A stretch of DNA of 64,000 nt, taken from Wyeomyia smithii (taxonomy: Eukaryota; Arthropoda; Insecta; Diptera; Culicidae). The notes beneath the pieces are model-generated. The model saw nothing but the letters and a program-made list of their open reading frames with translations. It was not told the DNA's origin and ran no database searches. Below are positions 54,901 to 64,000 of the stretch, in pieces. A program made the translations under genes and the position numbers. Every line of letters begins with the position of its first letter. Positions within the stretch are counted from its first letter, which is position 1. Where the stretch lies: positions 187,104,498 to 187,168,497 of the forward strand of contig NC_073696.1 in NCBI RefSeq assembly GCF_029784165.1, in the 5' to 3' direction.

Positions 54901-55169
54901 CTCCTCGCTTTCGTTGACCGTTACGCGATTCCGCATTCTTCGGGCTGTGTTCCAAAGAGTGCTCATCGATGTCTTTCTCGACGTCTCGTTCACGAACCGA
55001 CGCCAATATCCGCGTTTCTTTGCTTTAGCCAAGCTTTTAAGCTTGGTATCAAGCTCCGAATACCGTAAATAGTCGCCAGGTATACCTCCCTTCTGGTAGG
55101 CCAAAAACGCGTCGGATCTTTGCGTGTAGACATCGGAGCACTCCTGGTCCCACCACGGAGTGGGAGGCC
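51957..55169 (-). mobile_element. 5'-truncated RNase H-bearing LINE with 16-bp target duplication
   Basis: GAATGCTACGACTATT stands at 51941-51956 and again at 55170-55185. Between them is a minus-strand LINE of 3.2 kb: the endonuclease C-terminus, reverse transcriptase, RNase H, a 3' UTR of about 400 bp and an A-rich end (T run at 51953-51961 on the plus strand). 5' truncation at the endonuclease is usual for target-primed copies. The RT-RNase H order suggests a LOA or I clade relative such as Lian of Aedes aegypti. Confidence 0.88.
52361..55165 (-). pseudogene. LINE ORF2: reverse transcriptase and RNase H
   Basis: From 55165: PWWDQECS ends the endonuclease, then YWRRFV (about 55015), the RT with NAPGLDRIKF (about 54735), FLDIKGAFDSV with motif A Asp (about 54345), MGLPQGSCLSPLLYNFYVND (about 54150) and the catalytic box as LADNSVISV, where YADD is expected (about 54080), so a catalytic Asp is gone. 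The first frame ends at 53752. After a frameshift near 53700 a 441-codon frame continues to 52361 with RNase H motifs MFYTDGS, VAELAAI, IFTDSLSS and WVPSHCSIPGNEKADSLA, and a C-terminal zinc block CACGEGYHDIEHVVWSC. Only one shift and one catalytic change make it quite young. Confidence 0.88.
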
Positions 55170-55185
55170 GAATGCTACGACTATT

Positions 55186-55479
55186 GTACTAAGGAAAAGC
55201 ATTTTACAGGTACGTAGTGTTGTTATTAGATGGTGTAATGTCTTACGAAAAGACCAAGTGATAGTGAATGTCATTCTTGAACTCATGTTATTAGAAACAT
55301 CTCCAAAACCAGAAAAAACGAGCTTGTTTTCGAAATGTGGTTGTATTACTGATGAAAAACAACTTCGAACACAATAGAATAACACAAGTTTTCAATTGCG
55401 CTTGTAGTACACTTATATGACTACTTTCGTTGTTACTTCTTTTCTAACATGTTTCGTGTGTTACTTGGGGAGCCTGTAG
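55186..55479. other. Spacer; no gene seen
   Basis: About 300 bases between the LINE target duplication and the next R1-type fragment. A minus-strand frame of 131 codons seen across here is a continuation into the LINE and not a separate gene. Confidence 0.45.
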
Positions 55480-56270
55480 GTGCTTTCCAGTTTACCCCGG
55501 TAACTGGAAGTACCCAACGCTCGACCACACGGGTCCACCATTCCTGAGTATGGACGTTGCTACGCTAGCTAGCAGCTTACCCCTGCTGCTAAATACCGCG
55601 AGCGATTCGACATCATGCGCGATAATATCGCTATAGTCGTGGAAGCTTTCTTGCAGCCGTAGGATCGCTTTTAGGCGATAGCGCATCCACCGGCACTGAT
55701 CGCCGCCTTTTGTTCCAATTTGCGGTAGTTTACCACGATGACCTCGGTCTTGTGTGCGCTAACTCCAGTTTCCTTGAGTGCATCCAATCCACAACTACGC
55801 GTATGGATGGTGCGGCTTTCAACTCGACCTCGCTGACCGACTCGCCGTAGACCTCTAGAGTTATATCGTCTGCGAAGCCTATAATCCCGCTCCCAATATT
55901 TCCAGAATCTTGTACAGTGGCACCGACACTCCGAGACTCCGCAGCGCGTAGGCTGTAGAGTCCAAGCTGGAGCTGTTGAACGAGTTTTTCACGTCTAGCA
56001 TGACGATTGTGTAATAGCGAATGTCCCTTCTTTTACGTTGGAGTGCCACCTCGGCCGTCTTGGTGACGGAGAGGTTAGCATCCACCGAGGGCTAACCCTA
56101 ACGAAAGCCGAACTGATTGCTTGACAAACCGGTTTTACTCTCGATGAATCTCACAAGTCTGTTGAGGACTACCCTCTCAACAATCTTGCCCACTGTGTCT
56201 ATCAGACAAATCGGTCAATATGCCGATGGGTCACGTGGTGGTTTCCCGGCCTTCGGCAATAGAACCAGTC
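55480..56270 (-). pseudogene. R1-type LINE reverse transcriptase, minus strand
   Basis: Minus-strand frames from 56260 read LPKAGKPPRDPSAYWPICL (about 56250), KIVERVVLNRLV, SSNQFGFR (about 56110), TIVMLDVKNSFNSSSLD with motif A Asp (about 55990), and KLLASVATSILRNGGPVW (about 55550). The palm region with YADD and what follows it is badly shifted. It is in opposite orientation to the fragment that starts at 56370. Confidence 0.75.
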
Positions 56271-56369
56271 GCTATCGCTTCCACTCATCCGAGAAGAGGC
56301 AGTCATCTAAGCATTGGCGTGCACCGGAAATCGTGAAGCGGCTACAAACCCTGCCACGAAAAAAATGAA

Positions 56370-57660
56370 GAACTGTCCTTGAGACAGAAGAGTCAAAGCA
56401 CTCGGAAGTCTTTGAGGCAATGAGAGGCGACGCAAGATTTTTGAGCGGATGCGTGTAGCATCCGCCGGATCCCACAAGGAAATGATCCTTGAGCTCCGCA
56501 AAGAAGCGAAAAACAAGGGCTTAGCCTACCTATCCTAAGAGGCGCTTGGAGACGGGATGCAAGTTCGGGCACTCACGTCGCAGATGACCCTACAGGTTAA
56601 ATACCTGGACGAGGTCACCGAGGCATGCGAAGTCGCGGACGCCCGCGAAGAGCAGTACGGAGTGGTTGTGGCCTGAGAGGTAGTTCGACTGCGCAAGGGT
56701 CCAGTAGGGACCCAGGCCGCCACTGTCAGGCTTCCGTCCGTGAACGGAAGCCTGGTGCTTAGGTTAACGAAGCTCAAAGTGGGCTGGTCATTATGCCCAC
56801 TCAACATCTATCAGCCGCTAGAGGTTTGCTTCCGATGCTTCGAACAAGAACAGAAGTCTTTTAACAGCAAAGGACCTTATTGGAGCTCCCTTTGCAGGCG
56901 GTGCGGCGCTGCAGGCCACAAAAGCAAAGACTGCAGAGTCCCCAAAGTGCATGGCGTGCGCCGAAAAGCGTGACGCAAAGAACGTAATGGTAAACCCGAG
57001 GTGCACGACCGGTAAGCCGACTAGCAAGCTACGGACATGAGAGTGACACAACTAAACTTGAACCACTGCTATGCGGCCCAGAAACTGCTAGACTAAGCAG
57101 TCACTGAGTTGTTGTCGGACATTGCCATAATCTCGGACCCCTACCGTATTTCCTCCGGAAACGAGAAATGGATCTCGGACGAGTCCGGCATGGCGGCAAT
57201 ATTGACGACGAGCAAGTTCCCGGTTCAGGAGGTATAATCAACCTCAAACGAAGGATTCGCGTTTGCCAGGGTGAACGGAGTGTACTACTGCAGCTGCCAC
57301 GCTCCGTCTCGTTGGTCTACCAAGCAGTTCGTAAGGATGGTTAGGACCACCGTGGAGTTGACTAGTTTAACACCGTTCGTGGTTGCAGGCGACTTCAACG
57401 TATGGGCAGCCGAGTGGAGAAGTCGACGCACAAACCAGAGATGTTAGATCTTGTTAGCAACAAGTCAACATAGATCTTGCGAACGTTGGCATGAAAAGCA
57501 TCTTCAGTAGCAACGGTGCGGAGTCGACCATCGATGTGACGTTCTGTAGTCCAGGACTGATCACAAACTGAGGGTAGACGATGGCTACACTTATAGTGAC
57601 CACCTGGCAATATCGCATTTCGATGTAGAGGTATTTGCGGAAGCAATTAGACGAGAGCGC
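56370..57660 (+). pseudogene. R1-type LINE: Gag C-terminus and endonuclease
   Basis: Plus-strand frames give the ORF1 end: MILELRKEAKNKGLAYLS (about 56480), MQVRALTSQMTLQVKYLDEVTEA (about 56558), and CFRCFEQ...CRRCGAAGHKSKDC (about 56827-56940), two CCHC-type knuckles, the first incomplete. ORF2 then begins near 57036 as MRVTQLNLNHC, with GDFNVWAAEW (about 57390), the APE endonuclease catalytic block, and SDHLAISH (about 57595). Stops and shifts occur throughout. ORF1 and ORF2 are separated by only a few bases, as is common in R1. Confidence 0.78.
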
Positions 57661-57699
57661 GAGAAGAGCAGAATTCGTCACTCGAACGCCAATCAACTT

Positions 57700-57930
57700 G
57701 TTGTCATACTTCCGCGGCCCAGCTTGCATGATGCCCATCAGCATCATTATCAAGAAGGACGTTGAATGCTTCGGTTTATATGGCACGAGGGGTACACGAC
57801 GTAGAATAAGACCATCTTCGATGGCAGAGTGGCATCGTGAGTGGTCCACTTCCACGAAGGGTAGATAGACGCACCGACTGATCCCGGTGCTGTCCGAATG
57901 GAATATCAATACTTCGGTCATGTTGTGCAA
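57700..57930 (+). pseudogene. R1-type LINE C-terminal fragment
   Basis: Frames read MMPISIIIKKDVECFGLYGTRG (about 57728) and THRLIPVLSEWN (about 57872). It follows the endonuclease piece at 57660 directly, so the whole RT region between has been lost in this copy. It is the third copy of this C-terminal block in the window. Confidence 0.65.
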
Positions 57931-58449
57931 AATCTAATGAGTGGAGTTAAGCTTAAGGTGCGAATGTGAGACTTGCGGATCATACGCAGACTTCAGTACT
58001 GGTAACTGCAACCTTGGACCGAATGGAGTGGAGACGACTCTTACGTACAGCAAAAATCACACCACGATTTGGGACGGTTTGGTAAGGTATGCAAGAATTT
58101 TATGCAACTCAATTTTTCATCCAAAATACTTTATTTAAAAGAAATATGAGATGTCCGTTTTCAAAATAAATAATTTTTCCAGTGTAGCATTCAAAATTTA
58201 ATTTTTCCAATGCGTTTAAAAAAATACAGACAATTTCCTAGAAGTCATCTCTTGACGCCGTTTCTCTATCTCTTGTCATAATTTAGAAACGATTCGAACA
58301 TTTCAGCCCTTTCGAAATGTTAGTCTACAGCGGGTTCAATAGGTTTGAATACACTTTAAAATGTGTTTAGATAATGAAAATAGAAGATATTTTTTCGTGA
58401 ATCGATGTTTTTAAAGCAGCGTCTATTGAGAACCTTAACGGCCTTATAC
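57931..58449. other. No gene seen
   Basis: Sequence between the R1 fragment and the mariner-like remnant. AT-rich; nothing recognised. Confidence 0.45.
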
Positions 58450-58815
58450 TACGTATAGGCGTTGATTTTCACTTTCTCCCGATAAACACCAGTGGGAGCT
58501 TTCCACACCGGGATACGACACCCAAACCATCACAGGATGTTTATGTGGGAGGGAGGGATGCTGGTCGTCTTCAGTTCCCACAGCAAATCATTTTGGACAT
58601 TGTGCGGCTGTGGCAAGACAAAGATTTTCTCAATAGAAAACACGAACTCCGACCTGCGTGCCGCAAACAACTTTACTACGACGACATCGCGGTTCTCTAT
58701 TATCGTGCGCGGTAAACATACAACAAATGTTAGCAAGTCGACAACATGTGCGAATTCACTTGGTACGCACTTACACAATGATTAAAAGCTGTATTCGAAC
58801 TCATCGAACACCCTG
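58450..58815 (-). pseudogene. Second mariner-like transposase remnant
   Basis: The minus strand reads FSIEKIFVLPQPHNVQNDLLW (about 58580-58645) and, shifted, VMVW plus GRESEN/KVKINAYT (about 58440-58540). This is the same family as 36393-37334; the first catalytic Asp is replaced here (FSDEK becomes FSIEK). The right end TATTCGAACTCATCGAACACCCTG (58792-58815) matches the right end of that copy. Confidence 0.6.
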
Positions 58816-61800
58816 TTAATATTTTCTTTATTCAAAGTGCATGCATACTTAGTGTAGCAGGCGTTACAGACACACAAAGTGTCATAAAATTCTGACAGGT
58901 CAACATCAGTACTACCGGTCGCGTTGGCGACTGCAGTTTAATGTATTTTATTGTAAAAAGTGGCTTCAGAGAGATACGATTAACATAAAATAAAACTCCA
59001 GACAAAGTTATGGGAGATAACTGATATCTCGAAACCGTTCACAAAACATTCTTTCGAAAAATATTGGGGGAGCGGGGGGGTATGCTTAATATTGCGAATG
59101 GGTTGTAAATTTGTTGGGAACAGTGTGCTCAGGTGTGAAGCAGCCTGTAAGGGATATTATTTCCCACTTTTATCGGCATACCTATTCTTATTACCGCCCA
59201 GTTCGGAATTTTATATAGCATGGGAACATGTTTGTATTTCTCTTGGACTCTTGGATTATAATAACATAGTTGCATTCCAACCCGAGCAGTAAATACTTTT
59301 CCACATGCAGTAATTGCTCAGCATGAATCCATACCCACAGATTTCGTTAATCAATATTCATACTGGAACAATAATAAAATATATACACCTGCTTTGGGCC
59401 AAGCGACCAGTACTGAAACAAATACTGCTCCTATCCGTGTCGTGATTGTGTTTACCATCTGCAGATGTGTTAACAATTAGTTTAACATGATTGTGCAAGT
59501 ATTCTAACAAATTGCCAATTCAAACAATCAGTTCGGAGAAATAGTTTCCACGCTGCTAATTCCTATTGGTGGAAGTAACACATTCTGGAACAAAACCATT
59601 ACAGTGATGTATCTTTCCACTCAGCGGGCAGGTCAGGTTCCGTTGGAGAATTTTGATTTAGATACTCTCCAGTTAACGAACCCCCGTAGAAGGTTCGTAA
59701 CACACACTTGGGCGGAACGATGAGCGTCCAGTCTATGAATGCCCGCAAGAGCTGAAAATTGCAGTAATTTTAGATGTTTATGCAAGCACCAATCCAGCGA
59801 CGCTACACTACATCTCTACAACACTCTCACTATTGACTTCGTATGCGAAAATATTACACATTTCAAAAACCATTTGAATGTTTCATTTTTCGGAGCACCA
59901 CCGCAAACGATTGTGTACACCAACGCGTATTCGCTAACCGTTCTCGCCGTTTGTTGACCACCAGAGAACTGTGATCAGGGTGGGAGAACGGTTCACTATT
60001 GGCAGAAATAGTGAAGTAAACTTTTTGCTATTTTTGTATATGAATTATTGTGTTATATTTTATTTGTTACCGTACTGAAATAAATCACTTTACTTTTTTC
60101 GTAGTTTATTATAACAAAATGTAATGGGAAACGTGAATGCCATCAATGACGAGATTTCAGTGAAATATATCAAAACAAGTAAAAAACGTCCCTTCAATTG
60201 GAAAAATACACCCGTGATACCCAATTCTCTCCTATCATTTCTCTGGACGATATTCAGTTTCCACATGAACATAACATTCTTTCACCTCCATCGCCGCAAG
60301 ATATAAACTATGGTCATGCAATTTTCAGTTTTTCTGCGCTCCACGCTATACCACGCTATTCTGTTTCGAAGTATGAATGCCGCCTGGCGCCGTTCGACCG
60401 TGCAGTGAATATCCATTGAACAATCCGTTGAGATTGATCGTACTCCTGAATGAAGTTTGGTCCGAAAAACCTCCCGCCATCGGTACTGGAAACAAAGCTG
60501 AACATGTCGCATCAATGATTTGCTATTGATTCAGATTTTGGTTTCGGTTTCCACTGTTCTCAATTTTAGGATAAAGTGACATAGATGTAAACACGATTTC
60601 CAATGTATTTTAAATTGAAGTTACCTCTTTTTAAATCCCTCTTTTAACGGTCTCACGTCACATGTTCTCTATAATGGTAAGTGCGCGTAAAAATATTTCG
60701 TTCATAAAAATTAATCGTTTTTTTTTTCAATTCCTAACAATAACAATAATGAGCAAATTCGTGAGTTGAATATTCATTCTGAGAACAAGGATTAAACCAA
60801 TAAGTGTAAGGGTCCCTGCCTGAGTGTTCAAATACAGGTTTGACGGATGGGTTGACAAAGATTGAACTGTAACTCAACTTTGTCCAATACTCGCTCGGTA
60901 AATCTACTTCTGTATACAACCATTCAACACGGTACAAAGCAAGGCTACTTTCGTGCCATAGCTTAAGATTAGGTACCAGTACCAACTGTTAACATTTACA
61001 CTACAACGTACCTTTCAATCAATGGTCGTACTTAATTCTATAGGATGGTTATATGCCATTGACCGATTCGAAATTTGTTTTCCTATCGATGAGGGTATCT
61101 GTCTTTCGTACAGAAGAGTAAAATTCAGTACAAAAGGCTGAAAACATGATTTGCTTTGAAGGCCACACACAACCGTATGTTTCAGCGGTTGGAATCATCT
61201 CATGCACCTCTCTGATGTCTATGTTAGAGCAACGTGCCAATAAACACAGGTTTTACCCTAAAACTGGGAAAAATGAACGATTATAACTTTTCAACCCGTG
61301 AATTTTGGCACCCCTAGAAAAAATACAAGTGCGTCAAAAGGCCGCAAAATATCAGGACGAACACATAAGTTTTGCATAGATTCTCTAGAGCTCCCCACAT
61401 TGGAATTGTGGGTGACCTCGATAAGGAATCCTGAAAAAGGTATTCTCATGATTGCCCAGCCTATGGACTAAGATTCTTGGAAGAGAATCGTTTTATGAGA
61501 ATTGTTCGGATACGAAACCTTTCACTATGCTTATTAAGTGCTTGAAGGGGTACTCGGGTAACCACAAATTAAAATTCTTGAAACTCATCCGCTTTCGATA
61601 GTTATAGCATTAAAAAAATTCAGTAACTTATGTACTGTCAAAACAGCGGGGCCCCAAAAGGATTCGTCCTCATCCAGGAATCCGGTTCTGAAACTGAAAA
61701 ATTTTATGAGTATTTAAACGGAATTTTACAATTATTGGTTCAAAGAAATAGCCATTTGTATGGTTTTGAGTATTTTGGTGATATGCCCTCGAAATCTCGA

Positions 61801-61867
61801 AACAAATTTCACTGGAGCTCCAGTCACATCCTGCAATGTAAAAATGTCACCTGGGGTCTTTCTATGA
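58816..61867. other. 3 kb with no recognised gene
   Basis: AT-rich sequence. A G-rich run (GGGGGAGCGGGGGGG) is at about 59065-59080. Open frames at 60090-60520 and 60734-60985 are short, overlap on both strands and match nothing. No element ends were resolved. Confidence 0.45.
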
Positions 61868-62030
61868 TCTCTGGGATTGCTAATCTCCCAGTTGGTTTCG
61901 AGGTACGATGCTGGTCTAACAAGCCAGTCGTCGTAGGTTCGAATCTCGTCTCGGGAGAGACTGTTAGTGTCAGTAGGATCATAGCGCTGTTTTTGGCAGC
62001 ACGGCGCGCGACAATTGTCAACTGAGTTCG
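61868..62030 (+). mobile_element. Truncated copy of the 39747-type SINE
   Basis: GTTTCGAGGTACGATGCTGGTCTAACAAGCCAGTCGTCGTAGG and GGTTCGAATCTCGTCTCGGGAGAGACTGTTAGTGTCAGTAGGATC-like sequence match the copy at 39757-39870 (broken here into shorter words: GAGGTACGATGCTGG, GGTTCGAATC, GAGAGACTGTTAGTGTCAG). After TAGCGCTG the two diverge, so the 3' half is lost or replaced. No target duplication was found. Confidence 0.8.
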
Positions 62031-62045
62031 CAGGGAAAAGGCGCG

Positions 62046-62655
62046 CCAACGCCACTATTGCTGCAGCGGGAATATTACGCATAACTAAAATTCATTTGAA
62101 TTATCATTGTTTTGGTTCACGAAAGTAAATTTCGTGGTACGTCTGTTTGTCTGTTTGATAACTAAGATGTTATCTGTATTTCCTCAATCAGCCCCACCGT
62201 CTTCTCACAAACCCAACGCCAGGTTAACTCTTGAGTATTTCCACAAAAATGTCCCAGTTTTAATATTTTTCCTAATTGACATTTTTGATAAGGCTGAAAC
62301 TTTACATAGACGTAACACGACTCATTTTTGATCAGTTATATAAAAATATGATGGGTAGGTTCTGACAATTACAAATATTTTTACAGCTAAACCGGTGTTA
62401 ATGTTTTTCAAAATGTATTTTTTCGTTTCTTTATGATCAGACAGTCCTCAATGTTTAGATAATTATTTGTAGAATTTGAAAATATAAACGTTTTACATGA
62501 TTAATTTTTAACTTTTATTTTATTTTTTTTTGAAATAACTACACTGGTCGACAAAAGAGAACAAAAATGCGGCCTCTTCAATGTTGCGTAACTTCTTGTA
62601 GAAGAAAGTTCGATTTGATAGAATATTTTGGTAACTTTAATTTGTGATTATATGA
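62046..62655. other. No gene seen
   Basis: AT-rich sequence between the SINE fragment and the dispersed repeat. Nothing recognised. Confidence 0.45.
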
Positions 62656-63250
62656 AACTAGCTGACCCGGCAAACTTCGTCCCGACTGTTTTAGTGTTTA
62701 ATTTAATAATTTTTAACATTTCAAACTCATTGACTACTTGCGATTTGTTTATTTCGTTTGAAATGATTGGTTTTATCGGAATGACAACATCCTCGACTTT
62801 CGGTATTTGTACATCACCTCTATTCCGGAACTATAATGGGTGCATTTCAGTTATTTTCGTTGTTTTCCAGAAACTGAAAATCGTCATCTTCGAATTCAAA
62901 ATGGTGTCCAGGGTCAATACTTGGCTTCTTTACATCATTTCGATTACGGACATATCCATATGTAGTAGTATTTGTTTATTTTCGGCTGTTTCCCAGAAGT
63001 TGCCATTTTACAATTCAAACTGGTGTGTGAGGTCAATTTTTAGCTCCTTGCATCATTCTGGATCCAGTGATACTCATATTGGGTGGTATTTGGTCATTTG
63101 GTTGTCTGAGGTCAGTAGGTCGATTTGTGGCTTCAGTGCATCATAACAATTCTGGAAATTCGCATGTTGGGTGGTATTTGTTCATTTGCCGCTGTTTTTT
63201 TGAAACCAGAAGTCGCCATCTTGGATTTCGAAATGGTATTTGGAGACATG
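62656..63250 (+). repeat. Dispersed repeat beginning AGCTGACCCGGCAAACTTCG
   Basis: The segment starts with a motif I recall as a recurring one in insect repeats, though I cannot name the family. From about 62820 it consists of diverged units of roughly 90-125 bp with GTGGTATTTG.TCATTT, GAAGTCGCCATCTTGG and TTCAAAATGGT-like words. The same units occur in reverse at 37680-38070. It leads straight into the 143-bp array. Confidence 0.6.
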
Positions 63251-63253
63251 CCA

Positions 63254-64000
63254 GAAGAAGGAAGGGTGTCGAAACATTATGGACATGTTTGTTACAACTT
63301 AAAACATTCACTTGCTAAATTTGGTTATATTTGCTTGATTAGTTCTCGAGCCGTGCGAAATATGTGTTTCATTTGTATGAGACCCCTCCCTTGTAGAAGA
63401 GGGAGGGGTGTCAAACCATTATGGATATATTTGTTACCCCTAAAAACATTCACTTGCTGAATTTGGTTCCATTTAGTTGGTAAGTTCCCGAGATAAGCAG
63501 AAGTTTGTGTTTCTTTTGTTTGGAGCCCCTCCCTCACAGAAGAGGGGGGGGGAGTCGAACCATTATTGATATATGTGTTACCTCTAATAAAATTCACATA
63601 CCAAATTAGGTTGTATTTGGTTGATTGGTTCTCGAGCTGTGCGAAATTCGTGTTTCATTTGTATGGGAACCCTCCCTTGTAGAAGAGGGAGGGGTGTCAA
63701 ACCATTATAAATATGTTTACTACCCCAAAAAACATCCATCTACATTATTTGGTTCTATTTACTTAGTTAGTTCTCGAGATGTGCAGAAATTTGTGTTTCA
63801 TTTGTATGGAACCCCTCCCTTCCGGAAAAGGGAGGGGTATCGAACCAATATGGACATACTTGTTACTCCTAAAAACATCCACATGCCAAATTTGGTTCCA
63901 TTTGCTTGGTTAGTTTCTGAGATGTGCAGAAATTTGTGTTTCATTTGTATGAGGGCCCTCCCTTCCAGAAGAGGGAGGGGTCTCAAACCATCATAGGAAC
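63254..64000 (+). repeat. 143-bp tandem array with a GC hairpin in each unit
   Basis: Six units are marked by the GAAGAGGGAGG block at 63254, 63396, 63539, 63682, 63825 and 63968: spacings 142, 143, 143, 143, 143. The last is cut by the window end. Most units carry CCCCTCCCT...AGGGAGGGG, an inverted repeat with 8-10 bp arms around a loop of 6-8 bases, embedded in AT-rich sequence (TTTGGTT, TTCTCGAG, AAAAACAT). Units differ at many positions, so the array is not very recent. Long frames here simply reflect the repeated, stop-poor sequence. Confidence 0.93.

Noticed and set aside
60090..60985. Small frames that might be short secreted proteins
   Set aside because: They overlap on both strands, lack signal peptides and show no codon pattern.
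62628..63146. Plus-strand frame of 172 codons
   Set aside because: It lies wholly within the dispersed repeat, crosses unit boundaries and shows no domain.
63254..64000. CRISPR-like array because of evenly spaced repeats
   Set aside because: The whole 143-bp unit is repeated, with no unique spacers, and the sequence is animal DNA.

Overview
The window is AT-rich animal DNA that looks like a culicine (Aedes-type) mosquito. The call rests on phase-1 exons with GT-AG introns, two tRNA-derived SINE families, an ITmDD37E-type transposon, R1, jockey-like and RNase H-bearing LINEs, an mdg1-like Ty3/gypsy element and a copia element. The organism is an inference; no species-specific gene is decisive. 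Only two host coding features are well supported. One is a phase 1-1 exon (6221-6556, minus) encoding the first immunoglobulin domain of a Dpr-interacting-protein-type surface protein. The other is a complete small two-exon gene (41180-41808, minus) for a secreted Val/Pro/Lys repeat protein with its own TATA promoter.

Layout. 1-1775: LINE debris. 4506-6144: Tc1-type transposon turned into a giant fold-back, lying in the intron beside the Ig exon. 7723-16992: full-length LTR retrotransposon on the minus strand with near-identical LTRs and a GGGG target duplication; it has gag and integrase but no protease, reverse transcriptase or RNase H. 17458-18758: DD37E transposon with one stop and one frameshift. 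20405-25227: four inverted-repeat, non-autonomous DNA elements around a jockey-like LINE end. 25228-28860: no gene seen.

28867-38070: decayed Tc1/mariner-type transposase, a jockey-like LINE carrying a palindromic SINE-like insert, a copia element with initiator-tRNA-type primer site, a mariner relative and a dispersed repeat. 39747-39971: SINE with a 13-bp target duplication. 41180-41888: the secreted-protein gene. 44420-47301: LINE pieces and a 614-bp ATAAC tract. 47799-57930: nested graveyard of R1-type LINE fragments in both orientations, interrupted by a SINE and by a 3.2-kb RNase H LINE with a 16-bp target duplication. 58450-58815: second mariner relative. 61868-62030: SINE fragment. 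62656-64000: dispersed repeat leading into a 143-bp tandem array whose units each carry a GC hairpin; it runs off the window.

The window is best read as intergenic or intronic DNA built by layered transposition. The order of events can be read from nested target duplications. The most unusual objects are the integrase-only gypsy provirus, the fold-back Tc1, the CACAGTG-ended inverted-repeat elements, the palindromic insert in a LINE, and the 143-bp hairpin satellite. I found no bacterial-style operon, CRISPR array or clearly new protein system.
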